The notes: generated by a model not told the origin, from the letters alone. 64,000 bases of DNA from Bin55 sp964511425 (GCA_964511425.1 CAZEFI010000003.1:1-64000); one strand, 5' to 3'. Positions 41,454 to 50,232 are shown, counted from the first letter of the stretch. Numbers and translations: made by a program.

Positions 41454-42606
41454 GTGCGTGAAAATAGGCTTCTTCAGCGATTGCAGTCCATTGACTGACT
41501 TCACGTTGAAATTCTCGGTAGGATGTAACAATTCGGCGAGCCAAAGGATCTTCATTAGCGAGTTCGTCCAAAACTTCCTTGGAAAGTTCCTTCAATCGCA
41601 ATAAAACTTCGTCGGGTAATCGGCGTAATTCCACATTGTGTTCTTCAATCAACGACTTTAGAGCAGCGTTATTTCGGGCCATAAATTCATCCAGCATATC
41701 CTGATTGATTGCACGCGATGCTACTTCAACGATCTTCTGTAAGTCTTCTGGCAATTGTACAAACGCTTGCTTATTGACTATCAGCTCAATGGTCGCTCCT
41801 GGTTCGTGCCAACCAGGGTAGTAGTAATACTTGGCGATATCATGAAATCCTAGTGCTAAGTCGTTGTACGGGCCTACCCACTCTGTGGCATCGATCGTGC
41901 CATTTTGCAAGGCGGTGTATAGTTCAGAGGCAGGCATCGTTGTCGGTGCTGCTCCTGCACGTTGCATGACTTCGCCGGCCAAACCTGGAATTCGCATCAC
42001 GAGACCTTTAAGATCATCGAGCGAATTGATTTCGACATTGAACCAACCACCCATTTGTACGCCGGAGTTGCCGCACGCCATCGGTATCACGTTAAACGGT
42101 TCATACAGCTCGCGCCACAGTTGTAATCCCCCACCGTACGCAATCCACGCGTTCATTTCTTGGGCCGTCATTCCGAACGGAACCGTAGTGAATAGCACTG
42201 CTGCAGGTGCTTTACCCTCCCAATAGTAGGCCGCTCCATGTCCCATTTGTGCAGCACCGTTCGATACTGCGTCAAACACTTCCCTAGCTCCAACCAGCTC
42301 GTTAGCACCATAAACTTTAATGGTTAGTCGACCATTCGACATGGTGTGCACTAATTCAGCGAATCGTTCCGGCGCGACCCCGAGCGCAGGTAAATTTTTG
42401 GGCCAAGTCGTAACCATCTTCCATTCAAAGTTTTCTTCCGATGTATGAGTGGTTGAACCACCGTCCGCCGAATTGGTCTCAGCTGTTTTGCCACTCAATA
42501 GGGTGCCAAGAATCACGCCGATGACACAAAATGAAACTGAAAGTGCGAACGCGAGCAGCGCGGCGTGCATGACGCGCATCGACTTAGTATCTGTATTAGC
42601 GTTCAT
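41443..42606 (-). CDS. dctP: TRAP transporter solute-binding protein (DctP)
   Basis: Periplasmic receptor of 387 residues. The N-terminal hydrophobic segment (about 15-40) is a signal peptide or anchor. The mature part opens WKMVTTWPKNLPALGVAPERFAE, a hallmark of the DctP group that includes keto-acid receptors. GAREVFDAVSNGAAQMGHGAAYYWEGK and the ligand-Arg segment LKGLVMRIPGLAGEVMQRAGAAPT follow, then QNGTIDATEWVGPYNDLALGFHDIAKYYYYPGWHEPG, the binding-site block seen in TakP-like proteins. A strong GGAGG ribosome-binding site precedes the ATG. It is on the strand opposite dctQ/dctM, an unusual split since these genes are often in one operon. Ligand likely an organic acid. Confidence 0.93.
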   Translation of the reverse strand: MNANTDTKSMRVMHAALLAFALSVSFCVIGVILGTLLSGKTAETNSADGGSTTHTSEENFEWKMVTTWPKNLPALGVAPERFAELVHTMSNGRLTIKVYGANELVGAREVFDAVSNGAAQMGHGAAYYWEGKAPAAVLFTTVPFGMTAQEMNAWIAYGGGLQLWRELYEPFNVIPMACGNSGVQMGGWFNVEINSLDDLKGLVMRIPGLAGEVMQRAGAAPTTMPASELYTALQNGTIDATEWVGPYNDLALGFHDIAKYYYYPGWHEPGATIELIVNKQAFVQLPEDLQKIVEVASRAINQDMLDEFMARNNAALKSLIEEHNVELRRLPDEVLLRLKELSKEVLDELANEDPLARRIVTSYREFQREVSQWTAIAEEAYFHARGL

Positions 42607-42707
42607 CGCAATAATCCTCCGTAGCCAGGTGAGTAAACCTGGGTCGCATTAGGTTTAACACTCGTATATCGCTGACCAATGCAAACCAGGGATAGATAGA
42701 GGCCGAA

Positions 42708-44936
42708 TTATTCTCGCACTAAAAAGGACGAGCTCTCGAGAAACCATTTGCGCGATCCGTCGCTGAATTCGATTTCCACCTGTTTGGAATCGGACTCGCC
42801 GCGCGTGTTCGTTACTCGTCCAGGGCCGAGCTTCTTGTGGGTGATACGAGAACTGCCGTAATACTGCGCGGTGTTGTTCAAGTAAATAGGGGAACGAACA
42901 TAAATGTCATCGCATGTGAGCGGTCTCTCTTTCTGGTAAGGATTATCACCAACCCACGACAAGTATTGGGTGGGGATTTCACGAAGATACCGAGACGGTG
43001 TACGTTTGGTCTCCCTTTGCTGGAAACTCGTCGCGCGTGTATCCGCAAAAGTCAGGTATAAACGTTCCATCGCGCGCGTAATTCCTACGTAAGCGAGCCG
43101 TCTTTCCTCTTCCTCGCGATCTGGATCGTTTTTCACTAAGTAATGTGGAAACAAGTCTTCTTCTAATCCAGTAACGAACACCACGGGGAACTCTAGCCCT
43201 TTGGCTGAATGCAATGTCATTAAATTGATCGAGTCGTTGTCTACGTTTTGATAATCGCCGGCATCCAGTGTTGCGCGATCTAAAAAGTCGCGTAAGACCG
43301 TAGCCTGATCGATTTCATCTTGTTCTGCTTCGGTGTCAAGGAGTGCGAACTGATCGCACGCAATGAGGAGTTCGTCCAAGTTTTCAGTTCGCATCCGCGC
43401 CAGTTCGCTACTCTCGGAGCCGTGAAACTCATACAGACCAGATACTCGAACCGCGACGTTAGCCACGTCAGCTAACGACTTCCCTTGGCATAGCTGGGTA
43501 AGTTTTTCAATCAACGCGATGAATGTTTTTATCGCCCGATCTGCACGAGTAGGCAATAACTTGTTCTCAATTGCACGTTTAGCTGCGTCCCAGTTGGAGA
43601 TATTGTTCTGTGCGGCCGTCGCTCGTATTGTCTCAAGTGTGCGCGAGCCAATACCTCGAGAAGGAACATTAACGACGCGCTCAAATGCAGAGTTTGCGTT
43701 GGGATTCTGAATCAATCGCATGTATGCGAGCGCATTACGCACCTCCAACCGATCATAGAATCTCGTCCCACCATGAATGATGAAGGGCATAGCTCGCTGA
43801 TTGAAAATCTGTTCTAACAACCTAGATTGCGCATTATTGCGATACAACACAGCAATTTGGTTCGGTGAGTACCCCTTTGTATCAAGAAGATGTTGACAGG
43901 TTTGTGCGACAAAGTCAGCTTCGTCGAATCCGTTCGCCGCTTTAAAACCTTTAATCAACTCTCCTTCAGCTGCTTGGGTCCATAAAGTCTTCCCCAGCCG
44001 GGAAGGATTGTTTTTGATTACAGCATTAGCCGCGTTTAAGATAACTTGCGTGGAGCGATAATTCTGTTCTAGCTTGATTGTTTGTACTGCAGTGTACTCA
44101 CTTGCAAACCGGCGAATGTTCGTAATTTGCGCCCCGCGCCAACCGTAAATGGATTGGTCATCGTCCCCAACCACCATCACCTTATTCTGGCTACCTGCGA
44201 CCATCGTAAGCCACGCATATTGAATGAGATTGGTGTCTTGAAATTCGTCGATCAAGATGTGCCGAAATCGAGAGCGATAGTGTTCTAGTATTTCTTTGTG
44301 GTTCAGCCACAACTCGTGCGATCGTAACAGCAAGTCTCCAAAATCCACTAGTCCGCGTTTTTCGCAAATTTCTTGATATTTGATATAAATTTGATACGGT
44401 GTACGTTTACGTGCGTGGATCGTGTTCTCTAAATCCTGCGGACGGAGTCCATCATCTTTCCAGCGATTGATGTACTGTGCCATTTCACGAGCGTCGTTGG
44501 TATGTTCTGTGAGTTCCATTTGGCGAATGATTCTTCGAACTAGACGAATCTGATCGTCGGCGTCCAGTATTTCAAAACTTTCCGGTAGACCCGCTTCACG
44601 GTGATGCTTCCGTAAGAGTCGATATGCCATGGAATGAAACGTCCCAATCCACATAGATTTGACTGAGGCATTGAGCAACTTCGCGGTGCGACGTTTCATT
44701 TCACCTGCAGCTTTATTGGTAAACGTCATCGCAAGTATTTCGTGGGGATTGACATGGTAATGGTCGATCAACCACGCTAATCTATGTACTAACACTCGGG
44801 TCTTCCCGGAGCCCGCACCCGCGAGCACCAGTAAATTAGATATCGGTGCGGTAACTGCTTTCGTTTGTTCTTGGTTTAGGTCGCAAAGGATCGGGTTTTC
44901 AGCAGCTGCTGAATAGTTAGATAATGGGATGGTCAA
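42708..44936 (-). CDS. uvrD: DNA helicase II UvrD
   Basis: Superfamily 1A 3'-5' helicase of nucleotide-excision and mismatch repair. Motifs in order: LNQEQTKAV (Q motif), LVLAGAGSGKTRVLVHR (Walker A), AMTFTNKAAGEMKRR (Ia), LIDEFQDTN (II), VVGDDDQSIYGWRGA (III), KLEQNYRST (IV), MTLHSAKGLEFPVVFVTGLEE (V) and YVGITRAMERL (VI). The C-terminal GPGRVTNTRG...VEIEFSDGSRKW block is the UvrD/PcrA Tudor-like domain. The frame is open to an ATG at 45047, but the extra 37 residues are not family-like. The TTG at 44936 gives a normal 742-residue protein; no clear ribosome-binding site was found for either. Confidence 0.95.
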   Translation of the reverse strand: MTIPLSNYSAAAENPILCDLNQEQTKAVTAPISNLLVLAGAGSGKTRVLVHRLAWLIDHYHVNPHEILAMTFTNKAAGEMKRRTAKLLNASVKSMWIGTFHSMAYRLLRKHHREAGLPESFEILDADDQIRLVRRIIRQMELTEHTNDAREMAQYINRWKDDGLRPQDLENTIHARKRTPYQIYIKYQEICEKRGLVDFGDLLLRSHELWLNHKEILEHYRSRFRHILIDEFQDTNLIQYAWLTMVAGSQNKVMVVGDDDQSIYGWRGAQITNIRRFASEYTAVQTIKLEQNYRSTQVILNAANAVIKNNPSRLGKTLWTQAAEGELIKGFKAANGFDEADFVAQTCQHLLDTKGYSPNQIAVLYRNNAQSRLLEQIFNQRAMPFIIHGGTRFYDRLEVRNALAYMRLIQNPNANSAFERVVNVPSRGIGSRTLETIRATAAQNNISNWDAAKRAIENKLLPTRADRAIKTFIALIEKLTQLCQGKSLADVANVAVRVSGLYEFHGSESSELARMRTENLDELLIACDQFALLDTEAEQDEIDQATVLRDFLDRATLDAGDYQNVDNDSINLMTLHSAKGLEFPVVFVTGLEEDLFPHYLVKNDPDREEEERRLAYVGITRAMERLYLTFADTRATSFQQRETKRTPSRYLREIPTQYLSWVGDNPYQKERPLTCDDIYVRSPIYLNNTAQYYGSSRITHKKLGPGRVTNTRGESDSKQVEIEFSDGSRKWFLESSSFLVRE

Positions 44937-45096
44937 TGCGACTTTTCGATCATAGAAAGGAGGGAAGGCGTATACAAAAATTATACACGCTAGCTCCGCT
45001 CTCAATTCCTTCTCTATACAGAGAAAATATCCAAATATTTGGTGCAATTTGTGCGTTTTACTGTTAAAATAAACATGTTAAACAGATACTTCGTTC

Positions 45097-46017
45097 ATGT
45101 TATCTTTTGATCCCACAACCCATCGGCATTTAGGACCGTTAAGGAATCACTTAAAGCCTTGGTGGAACAGTCGACCTTCCGATGTAGTAGGTCTGACACT
45201 CTATGGGTCGCGCGCGAAAGACTACGCTGAGCATCACAGCGATTGGGATGTCATCATCCTCACTCGTTCAAAAGAGCCTAGTGAAGACACTATTTGTCGA
45301 GCCTTTCCGCGCGTCTATGACGAAGCCCCAATTCATGCACTTTGTGAATCCATTGATTTTGTGAAATATGAAGCCCAGTATGGAGGAAGTCTCATGTCTG
45401 CTATAGTAGAACAAGGGATTTCTCTTTTTGGCGAGTCTGTACCATTTAAGGAGGATACTATCAAACACCCTAGCTTACGGCACGCGGAAACGCTTTTCGC
45501 TTCAACCTTAGATGCATTAATGTTCTTTCTGAACGAAGCAAACATTCGTTTCCACGAGAAGAGACCCCACGACAATACTGCGACTGCCTGCTCGGTGAAT
45601 GCGGCGGAATATCTCGTGAAATCGTTCATGAGTGTCCGCGGGATCAATTATCAACACAGCCATGATGTAGAAACTTTGTGCGACCAAATCGAAGAAAAAC
45701 TACCGAACGATCGCTTGGTGCAGGAATTACGGAAGTTGGATGGCTTCACTGCGAAAGGGCATCAAGGACCGTACCGCTTACTGAATCTCCCAATAGAGCC
45801 GCTTACCCGTACGACCGAGAGATTATGTGGTGTCCTTACTTTGTTACCGCATCTAGCATCTGATATCTACGCTGACCGTGAACCGACATCAGACACTCAT
45901 AACTTTATCAGCGGAAAGTTAACAACACTTCAGGAGCAGGTAAAGTCTTTAGAGGATCAAACTTTGCAAGAACAGTTTCAAACTGCACTCGACAAAGTGC
46001 TTGTGTTCATCAAATAG
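45097..46017 (+). CDS. MNT-HEPN fusion protein, copy A
   Basis: 306 residues: an N-terminal minimal nucleotidyltransferase and a C-terminal HEPN domain in one chain. The NTase motif is at residues 37-51 (G-S-x11-D-W-D, with RAKDYA in the loop), complete with both catalytic Asp. The HEPN half (about 130-245) has NAAEYLVKSFMSVRGINYQHSHD, the canonical helix pair and His-Asp turn, but the spacing is R-x7-H rather than the R-x4-6-H of HEPN RNases (a second His gives R-x5-H in this copy only). In two-gene MNT/HEPN toxin-antitoxin systems the NTase modifies the HEPN toxin; here both are fused. It could also be a small-molecule nucleotidyltransferase of the kanamycin type. A second copy follows 20 bases on. 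Confidence 0.8.
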   Translation: MLSFDPTTHRHLGPLRNHLKPWWNSRPSDVVGLTLYGSRAKDYAEHHSDWDVIILTRSKEPSEDTICRAFPRVYDEAPIHALCESIDFVKYEAQYGGSLMSAIVEQGISLFGESVPFKEDTIKHPSLRHAETLFASTLDALMFFLNEANIRFHEKRPHDNTATACSVNAAEYLVKSFMSVRGINYQHSHDVETLCDQIEEKLPNDRLVQELRKLDGFTAKGHQGPYRLLNLPIEPLTRTTERLCGVLTLLPHLASDIYADREPTSDTHNFISGKLTTLQEQVKSLEDQTLQEQFQTALDKVLVFIK

Positions 46018-46037
46018 TCCACCGTTTTCGCAATCCC

Positions 46038-46958
46038 ATGCAAGCGTTTGACCCAACTCGACACAGCACTCTCGAACCGATACGTACGGCACTCCAAAAT
46101 TGGTGGGCGAATAAGCCCTCCGATGTCAGTGGGATCGCTCTTTATGGTTCGCGCGCGAAGAACTACGCGTCTCAGGACAGCGACTGGGATGTTGCTATCC
46201 TTACGCGTTCAGAGAAACCTAACGAGCAAGAAATTTGTCGCGATCTGCCTCGATATTGTGAGGATGCTCCAATCCATGCACTCTGCGAATCCATCGAAAC
46301 CGTCCGATCGGGGGCGGGATTTGGAGGAAACATTCTGTCTGCTGTGGTTGAGCATGGTGTCTCACTTTTTGGAGAATCGATACTAATGACAGAGGGAGTC
46401 CGTATGAAACCCAGTTATATCGCCGCAGCCACATCGATTATTGCGACCGTGGAAGCACTAACCGCTTTCTTACACGGAGCAAACGTTCGGTATCTAAAAC
46501 AAAAAACTTACAACAACCACGCCACTGCTTACTCTGCTAACGCAGCCGAACATCTGGTTAAAGGATTTTTGAGTCTTCGTGGAATTAATTATCGATACAT
46601 TCACGACATAGCCGGGCTATGCGACCAACTCGAACAAGCGCGACCAAACGATCCCATCGTCGAAAAGTTGAGGCGTTTGGATGGATTTACAACTCGTGCG
46701 CACAAAGGTCCGTACCAATCAATAGATCACCCCCTTGAAGCACTAACCCGATCGACCGAAAGAGTTAATCGCGTACTCCCACTTCTTCCAAATTTGGTTG
46801 CCGAGCGTTTCAGTGAAAGTGAGCTTGAGGTCGACATTCTTGCGGAAATCACCGATGTTTTGGACATATTGCAGGAGTGTACGCATGAGTTACAAGACGC
46901 TTCGTTAAAACAAGAATATCAATCTACTTTGGACAAAATTTGTGCGTCCATCAAATAA
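46038..46958 (+). CDS. MNT-HEPN fusion protein, copy B (tandem paralogue)
   Basis: Exactly the same length (306 residues) as copy A and clearly its duplicate: the same NTase site at 37-51 (GSRAKNYASQDSDWD), the same HEPN block (NAAEHLVKGFLSLRGINYRYIHD), and matching start (MQAFDPTRHS against MLSFDPTTHR) and end (CASIK against VFIK). R-x7-H is the spacing common to both copies, which argues against a canonical HEPN RNase site. The two genes are in the same direction and divergent at many positions, so the duplication is not recent. They are probably co-transcribed. Sequence after its stop contains a further decayed copy start. Confidence 0.8.
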   Translation: MQAFDPTRHSTLEPIRTALQNWWANKPSDVSGIALYGSRAKNYASQDSDWDVAILTRSEKPNEQEICRDLPRYCEDAPIHALCESIETVRSGAGFGGNILSAVVEHGVSLFGESILMTEGVRMKPSYIAAATSIIATVEALTAFLHGANVRYLKQKTYNNHATAYSANAAEHLVKGFLSLRGINYRYIHDIAGLCDQLEQARPNDPIVEKLRRLDGFTTRAHKGPYQSIDHPLEALTRSTERVNRVLPLLPNLVAERFSESELEVDILAEITDVLDILQECTHELQDASLKQEYQSTLDKICASIK

Positions 46959-46978
46959 TCAGTTGATTTTGTAATCCG

Positions 46979-47098
46979 ATACAAGCATTCTCGCGACATC
47001 GCAACAATTGTCTTGTCCCAAAGCGTGCAACATTCCAAAATTCGTGGAACATCAAACCGATGCTAGGATAATTGTCGACCCTCGCGCTGAGCCTACAG
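46979..47098 (+). pseudogene. Decayed 5' remnant of a third MNT-HEPN copy
   Basis: Directly after copy B, the DNA repeats the junction seen between A and B: ATCAAATA, a short spacer with TTTTCGCAATCC/TTTTGTAATCC, then a match to the copy B start. Translated from 46979, it reads IQAFS...RH...LVPKRATFQNSWNIKP, against copy B MQAFDPTRH...LEPIRTALQNWWANKP, before a TAA at 47069. DNA similarity seems to fade near 47098, around the NTase GSRAK site. The start ATG is ATA here. The rest to 47249 shows nothing recognisable. Confidence 0.55.
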
Positions 47099-47249
47099 TG
47101 ATTTAATCGGTCAATTTGTTCTTTGTTGATGTCTCTCGAACGATGTAGTCCTACGGATTGAACACACGATGGCGACTAAGACGCATTTGACTTAGATGTG
47201 TCCGTACACCGGAAATGCTTCTCTGAATAGCTGATATAAAAATATTACC

Positions 47250-48536
47250 ATGTACATGAATGCGGAAGACTCTTTAGATTTACTCTTGTCCGAGAAAGGC
47301 CGGAAGGCAGTTCTACGCGCGGAGCTGCTAAATTTATCAGATGCATCATCATCAAGTTGCGATCGCGTGCTGAAAAAGAAATGCGATGACGGTACACTCG
47401 TCCGAGTAGGGCAGGGAATTTATGGTATCGGTAACGCGAAAGTCTTTGAAATCGTACCCGAAGTATTACCTAAGCTTGGATATATCATTCAAAAACCACA
47501 AAGAGTAAAGGGATATAGTCAGAAGTTATCGGGTCGAATTTGGCAACTCGATCGGCCGTGTAGGCGACAGATTAGAAAAAAAGGAGTGCATGCAGTTTTT
47601 GAAGTCGGTACAGGAATTCGCACAAATACAAAGGTGTATGAAAGAAAAACGAACCAACCTGAATCGAGAGAAATCAACGATCACTTTCATGATTTCGAGT
47701 ACTGTCATTCGATGGCACGTGCCGAAAAGAACCTGATCGTTCAACGTGCGCTGAACGTGCTAGAAACGTTTCGAGATGAACGAATCGAACTTGCAATTGA
47801 AGGTGGGGCAGCAATTGCATATTACTACCTGCTTACTCACAGATTCTCGGAAAATATTAATCTCCGAATCGTATTAAGGAAGAATACAGAGAATCTGAGT
47901 CGAGCTGAGAAAGAGAGTATCGTTAAAGAAGTAGGACACAGTTTTGTGACCTACATGCAAGATGCCATGCCTTATTTAAGCCGTACAACGAAAGGTAGGA
48001 TTCGGAAAGATGGCGTGGTGCGAACGTTTATTTTTGAGTATTCACCGGTGCACCATCATCAGCAGGTTCAACCCGGTCTTAAACTCGAGCTAGTACATTT
48101 ATCAGTATTCACAAACATGGATCGGTACCACAGTCGTGGAGAGAAGATGTTCCCAGCAGTCGATTTGCTCGAAATTCTTGTTGGGAAATGGGCAGCGTTG
48201 GCGACACGACTACCCACTCAGAAGAGTGTTAATCGAGACTTGGTACGGCACGTTCACGACTTAGCGATGCTCTACCACACCGTGACTTCTGCTCAAACAC
48301 AGTTTTATCGAATGTCTGAAGAACAAAACGTCCGCAGGCCGACGATTGATTTGGTCATGAAAGAACTCGAACGAGACAGGTGGTTGGAATACTATAACGA
48401 CTACATGCACCGTATGGGAACCACCAAAGTGGTCAATCAACCGGGGTACCATCCTCCGTGGGATCGGATTCTCAATCGGTTTCAAAGAATTGCAGATGTT
48501 TTGCGTGAGCTTGATCAACAACCTAATGTACATTGA
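47250..48536 (+). CDS. Fused AbiEi-like/AbiEii-like protein (type IV toxin-antitoxin related), NTase site altered
   Basis: 428 residues. The N-terminal part (about 1-120) resembles the AbiEi antitoxin winged helix: DRVLKKKCDDGTLVRVGQGIYGIG is its typical helix and wing. The C-terminal part (about 155-425) resembles the AbiEii nucleotidyltransferase toxin: ELAIEGGAAIAYYYLLTHRFSENINL matches GGTALxxxYxxxRxSxDIDL. However, both Asp of the catalytic D-x-D are Asn here (SENINL, about 200-205), and the usual Thr of GGTAL is Ala, so transferase activity is doubtful. The fusion of antitoxin and toxin in one chain is itself unusual. It lies after the MNT-HEPN pair, with no separate partner gene. Confidence 0.7.
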   Translation: MYMNAEDSLDLLLSEKGRKAVLRAELLNLSDASSSSCDRVLKKKCDDGTLVRVGQGIYGIGNAKVFEIVPEVLPKLGYIIQKPQRVKGYSQKLSGRIWQLDRPCRRQIRKKGVHAVFEVGTGIRTNTKVYERKTNQPESREINDHFHDFEYCHSMARAEKNLIVQRALNVLETFRDERIELAIEGGAAIAYYYLLTHRFSENINLRIVLRKNTENLSRAEKESIVKEVGHSFVTYMQDAMPYLSRTTKGRIRKDGVVRTFIFEYSPVHHHQQVQPGLKLELVHLSVFTNMDRYHSRGEKMFPAVDLLEILVGKWAALATRLPTQKSVNRDLVRHVHDLAMLYHTVTSAQTQFYRMSEEQNVRRPTIDLVMKELERDRWLEYYNDYMHRMGTTKVVNQPGYHPPWDRILNRFQRIADVLRELDQQPNVH

Positions 48537-48735
48537 GTACAGCCAAGGGGTGTGTCGTCCCTAACCTTTTACTATGATTGGGTATGCCTTAAGAGAACAG
48601 CCTTACAGATATTAGATTTAGACATACTGTTCTACCGACGTTGGTCCAAATTTGTGAATATCTCAGTAAAGTTACTTCGGCTTCGCACTCGTCACTGAAA
48701 TTCAATAGTTTGATCCCGTGAGGGGCTTAAAGTCA

Positions 48736-49275
48736 TTATCGTGTAAAAGTGCCGTAGATTTCCGATAGTTGGTTCATTGACACACCAGATTTTCGTGAAA
48801 TCCATTCTAAGTGATGTTCAGGGATGTCAGACGTTCGCCAAGCTATGTTTTCCTTTACATCGTCGAGACTGTATTCATAGATTTTTCCCTCTCGAGTGGC
48901 GAGTAAAGTTCGTTGACTTGTCAATATCAAATCACGAATTTTTTCCGTCGTGATGTCGATGAGCTTATACCTACCATTGGAACCAAATTGAATAATTGCG
49001 TCTTGACAGGGATTCCATTGACACCAGTGTCCCCAACCATACAGAATGCCGAATGCTGCGACTCCATCATCAATGTACTTATCCCGATCATACACCCAGT
49101 GTTTAGAGAGTCGGAAGTTCGCTCGAAGGTCGAAATACCACCAGTTCTTCAACGACCCGTCGAATCGACGCTGCATTAAAGCGTGCCCAGGCCACAGTTC
49201 GTCGTTAAACAAAAACTCGCCGTCGTGATCCAATACAACCCGATGACGAAGCGCGGGAATTTCGTTGTGCATCAT
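48736..49275 (-). CDS. C-terminal piece of a broken beta-rich protein gene
   Basis: 179 residues, beta-strand rich with many Trp and Tyr and repeated D-x-D-G turns (VVLDHDGEFLFNDELW, YIDDGVAAFGILYGWGHWCQW, TREGKIYEYSLDD), like blades of a beta-propeller. Its ATG overlaps the stop of the upstream piece by four bases. That looks like coupled genes. However, upstream of the ATG the same frame continues (THKKVPKFDS), and a run of six A/T at 49294-49299 lies exactly where a one-base slip would join the two frames. I favour a frameshifted single gene; a real two-gene pair cannot be excluded. Family not recognised. Confidence 0.5.
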   Translation of the reverse strand: MMHNEIPALRHRVVLDHDGEFLFNDELWPGHALMQRRFDGSLKNWWYFDLRANFRLSKHWVYDRDKYIDDGVAAFGILYGWGHWCQWNPCQDAIIQFGSNGRYKLIDITTEKIRDLILTSQRTLLATREGKIYEYSLDDVKENIAWRTSDIPEHHLEWISRKSGVSMNQLSEIYGTFTR

Positions 49276-49871
49276 CGAATCGAATTTGGGAACTTTTTTG
49301 TGAGTTCCCCTTTAAATTCTCCTGTTAGGGTCTCTTGCACAGTGTAGGTTGACCGGTTGTACTTCCTTAAATCGAGTTCTCGGTCGGCTGGCGAGGGATT
49401 GTCAAGGTCGTAAGCTTTGATCGACGGATAATCAGCTAAGACAACTACACTTTGCCTACTTGAATGAGAGTTTCCAACGGCAAAGATGACGGGATTAAAT
49501 GGTATTTCTATGGTTCTCACAGTACCGTTGTTGAGATTTAGAAAGGCGAGAAAATTTGTTCTATCCACCCGCTTACAAGGAATTACGATGCTAAAAGTGC
49601 CCTCACCAGCGAGATCCACAGTAGGGCGTCCTTTGTAGGGAAGCCCGCTGGGAGAACTACATGAGTACGTAAATGTTGGAGTTGTAGTACCAAATTCATA
49701 AATGTGATAGTCGCGGGTATACCAGTTTTCAGATTTATCTTCAATTGGATGAGACTCCGCATGAACCCATAATCTATCATTGGTTTGAATAATCGCCACG
49801 TCTAAGTAGGACTGTGGAAACGTTGCAGACTCAACGACGTTCCATTGAGAGTCAAACATCAACGAACCCAT
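49272..49871 (-). CDS. Middle piece of a broken beta-rich protein gene
   Basis: 199 residues with propeller-like strands (SLMFDSQWNVVESATFP, WYTRDYHIYEFG, FLAFLNLNNGTVRTIEIP, SVVVLADYPSIKAYDLDNP). Upstream of the ATG at 49871 the same frame continues as TIGAVTT and, beyond one TAA at about 49893-49895, as VFEPDLNIPKDAPFLASTI and RDLAELSD. These read as protein, so the ATG is probably internal to an older gene. Joined to the next piece across the A6 run. No catalytic motif seen. Confidence 0.5.
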   Translation of the reverse strand: MGSLMFDSQWNVVESATFPQSYLDVAIIQTNDRLWVHAESHPIEDKSENWYTRDYHIYEFGTTTPTFTYSCSSPSGLPYKGRPTVDLAGEGTFSIVIPCKRVDRTNFLAFLNLNNGTVRTIEIPFNPVIFAVGNSHSSRQSVVVLADYPSIKAYDLDNPSPADRELDLRKYNRSTYTVQETLTGEFKGELTKKFPNSIR

Positions 49872-49905
49872 TGTGGTAACCGCACCGATGGTTTAATCTG
49901 AGAGT

Positions 49906-50205
49906 TCAGCAAGATCCCTTATGGTCGAAGCTAAGAAAGGCGCATCTTTGGGGATATTTAAATCTGGTTCGAACACCGGTACTGGGGTCGCCCAATGAAC
50001 GATAGTATGCGACGATACTAGCAACACATCCCGTGAGAAAACAAACACAGAACCCTGCCAACAAAATCAATCGCCCAGAGCGCAATACGTCTGTGCTTCT
50101 CAATCTAGTCAACTGAGTGCTGTTACTCTTAATCCAATTGGGAAACCTCGGGTAAGTCTCATTGCGCACACCGACAGCGACATCCTGTCTATTAAGTTCG
50201 CTCAA
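49906..50205 (-). CDS. N-terminal piece with transmembrane helix of the same broken gene
   Basis: 99 residues: a polar N-terminus, one transmembrane helix at about 46-67 (GRLILLAGFCVCFLTGCVAS), then SIVAYYRSLGDP. After this the frame turns unlikely-looking and ends, while another frame (PVPVFEPDLNIPK) takes over. A frameshift near 49980-50000 therefore probably separates the membrane anchor from its propeller-like domain. It lies 27 bases after the stop of the helical-repeat gene at 50233. The piece as called is likely a fragment. Confidence 0.35.
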   Translation of the reverse strand: MSELNRQDVAVGVRNETYPRFPNWIKSNSTQLTRLRSTDVLRSGRLILLAGFCVCFLTGCVASIVAYYRSLGDPSTGVRTRFKYPQRCAFLSFDHKGSC

Positions 50206-50232
50206 GAGATGTTAGACATTCCTTCAACAGTG

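Larger units (their letters stand above)
48736..50205 (-). pseudogene. Probable decayed gene: membrane anchor plus beta-propeller-like domain
   Basis: The three overlapping or adjoining pieces at 50205-49906, 49871-49272 and 49275-48736 make sense as one gene of about 490 codons, with a frameshift near 49990, a nonsense TAA at about 49894 and a one-base slip at the A6 run 49294-49299. TAA is the ordinary stop elsewhere in the window. The gene would code for a membrane-anchored, probably periplasmic, beta-rich protein at the downstream end of the helical-repeat/ABC-2 block. Sequencing error at the homopolymer would remove only one of the three lesions. Confidence 0.5.
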
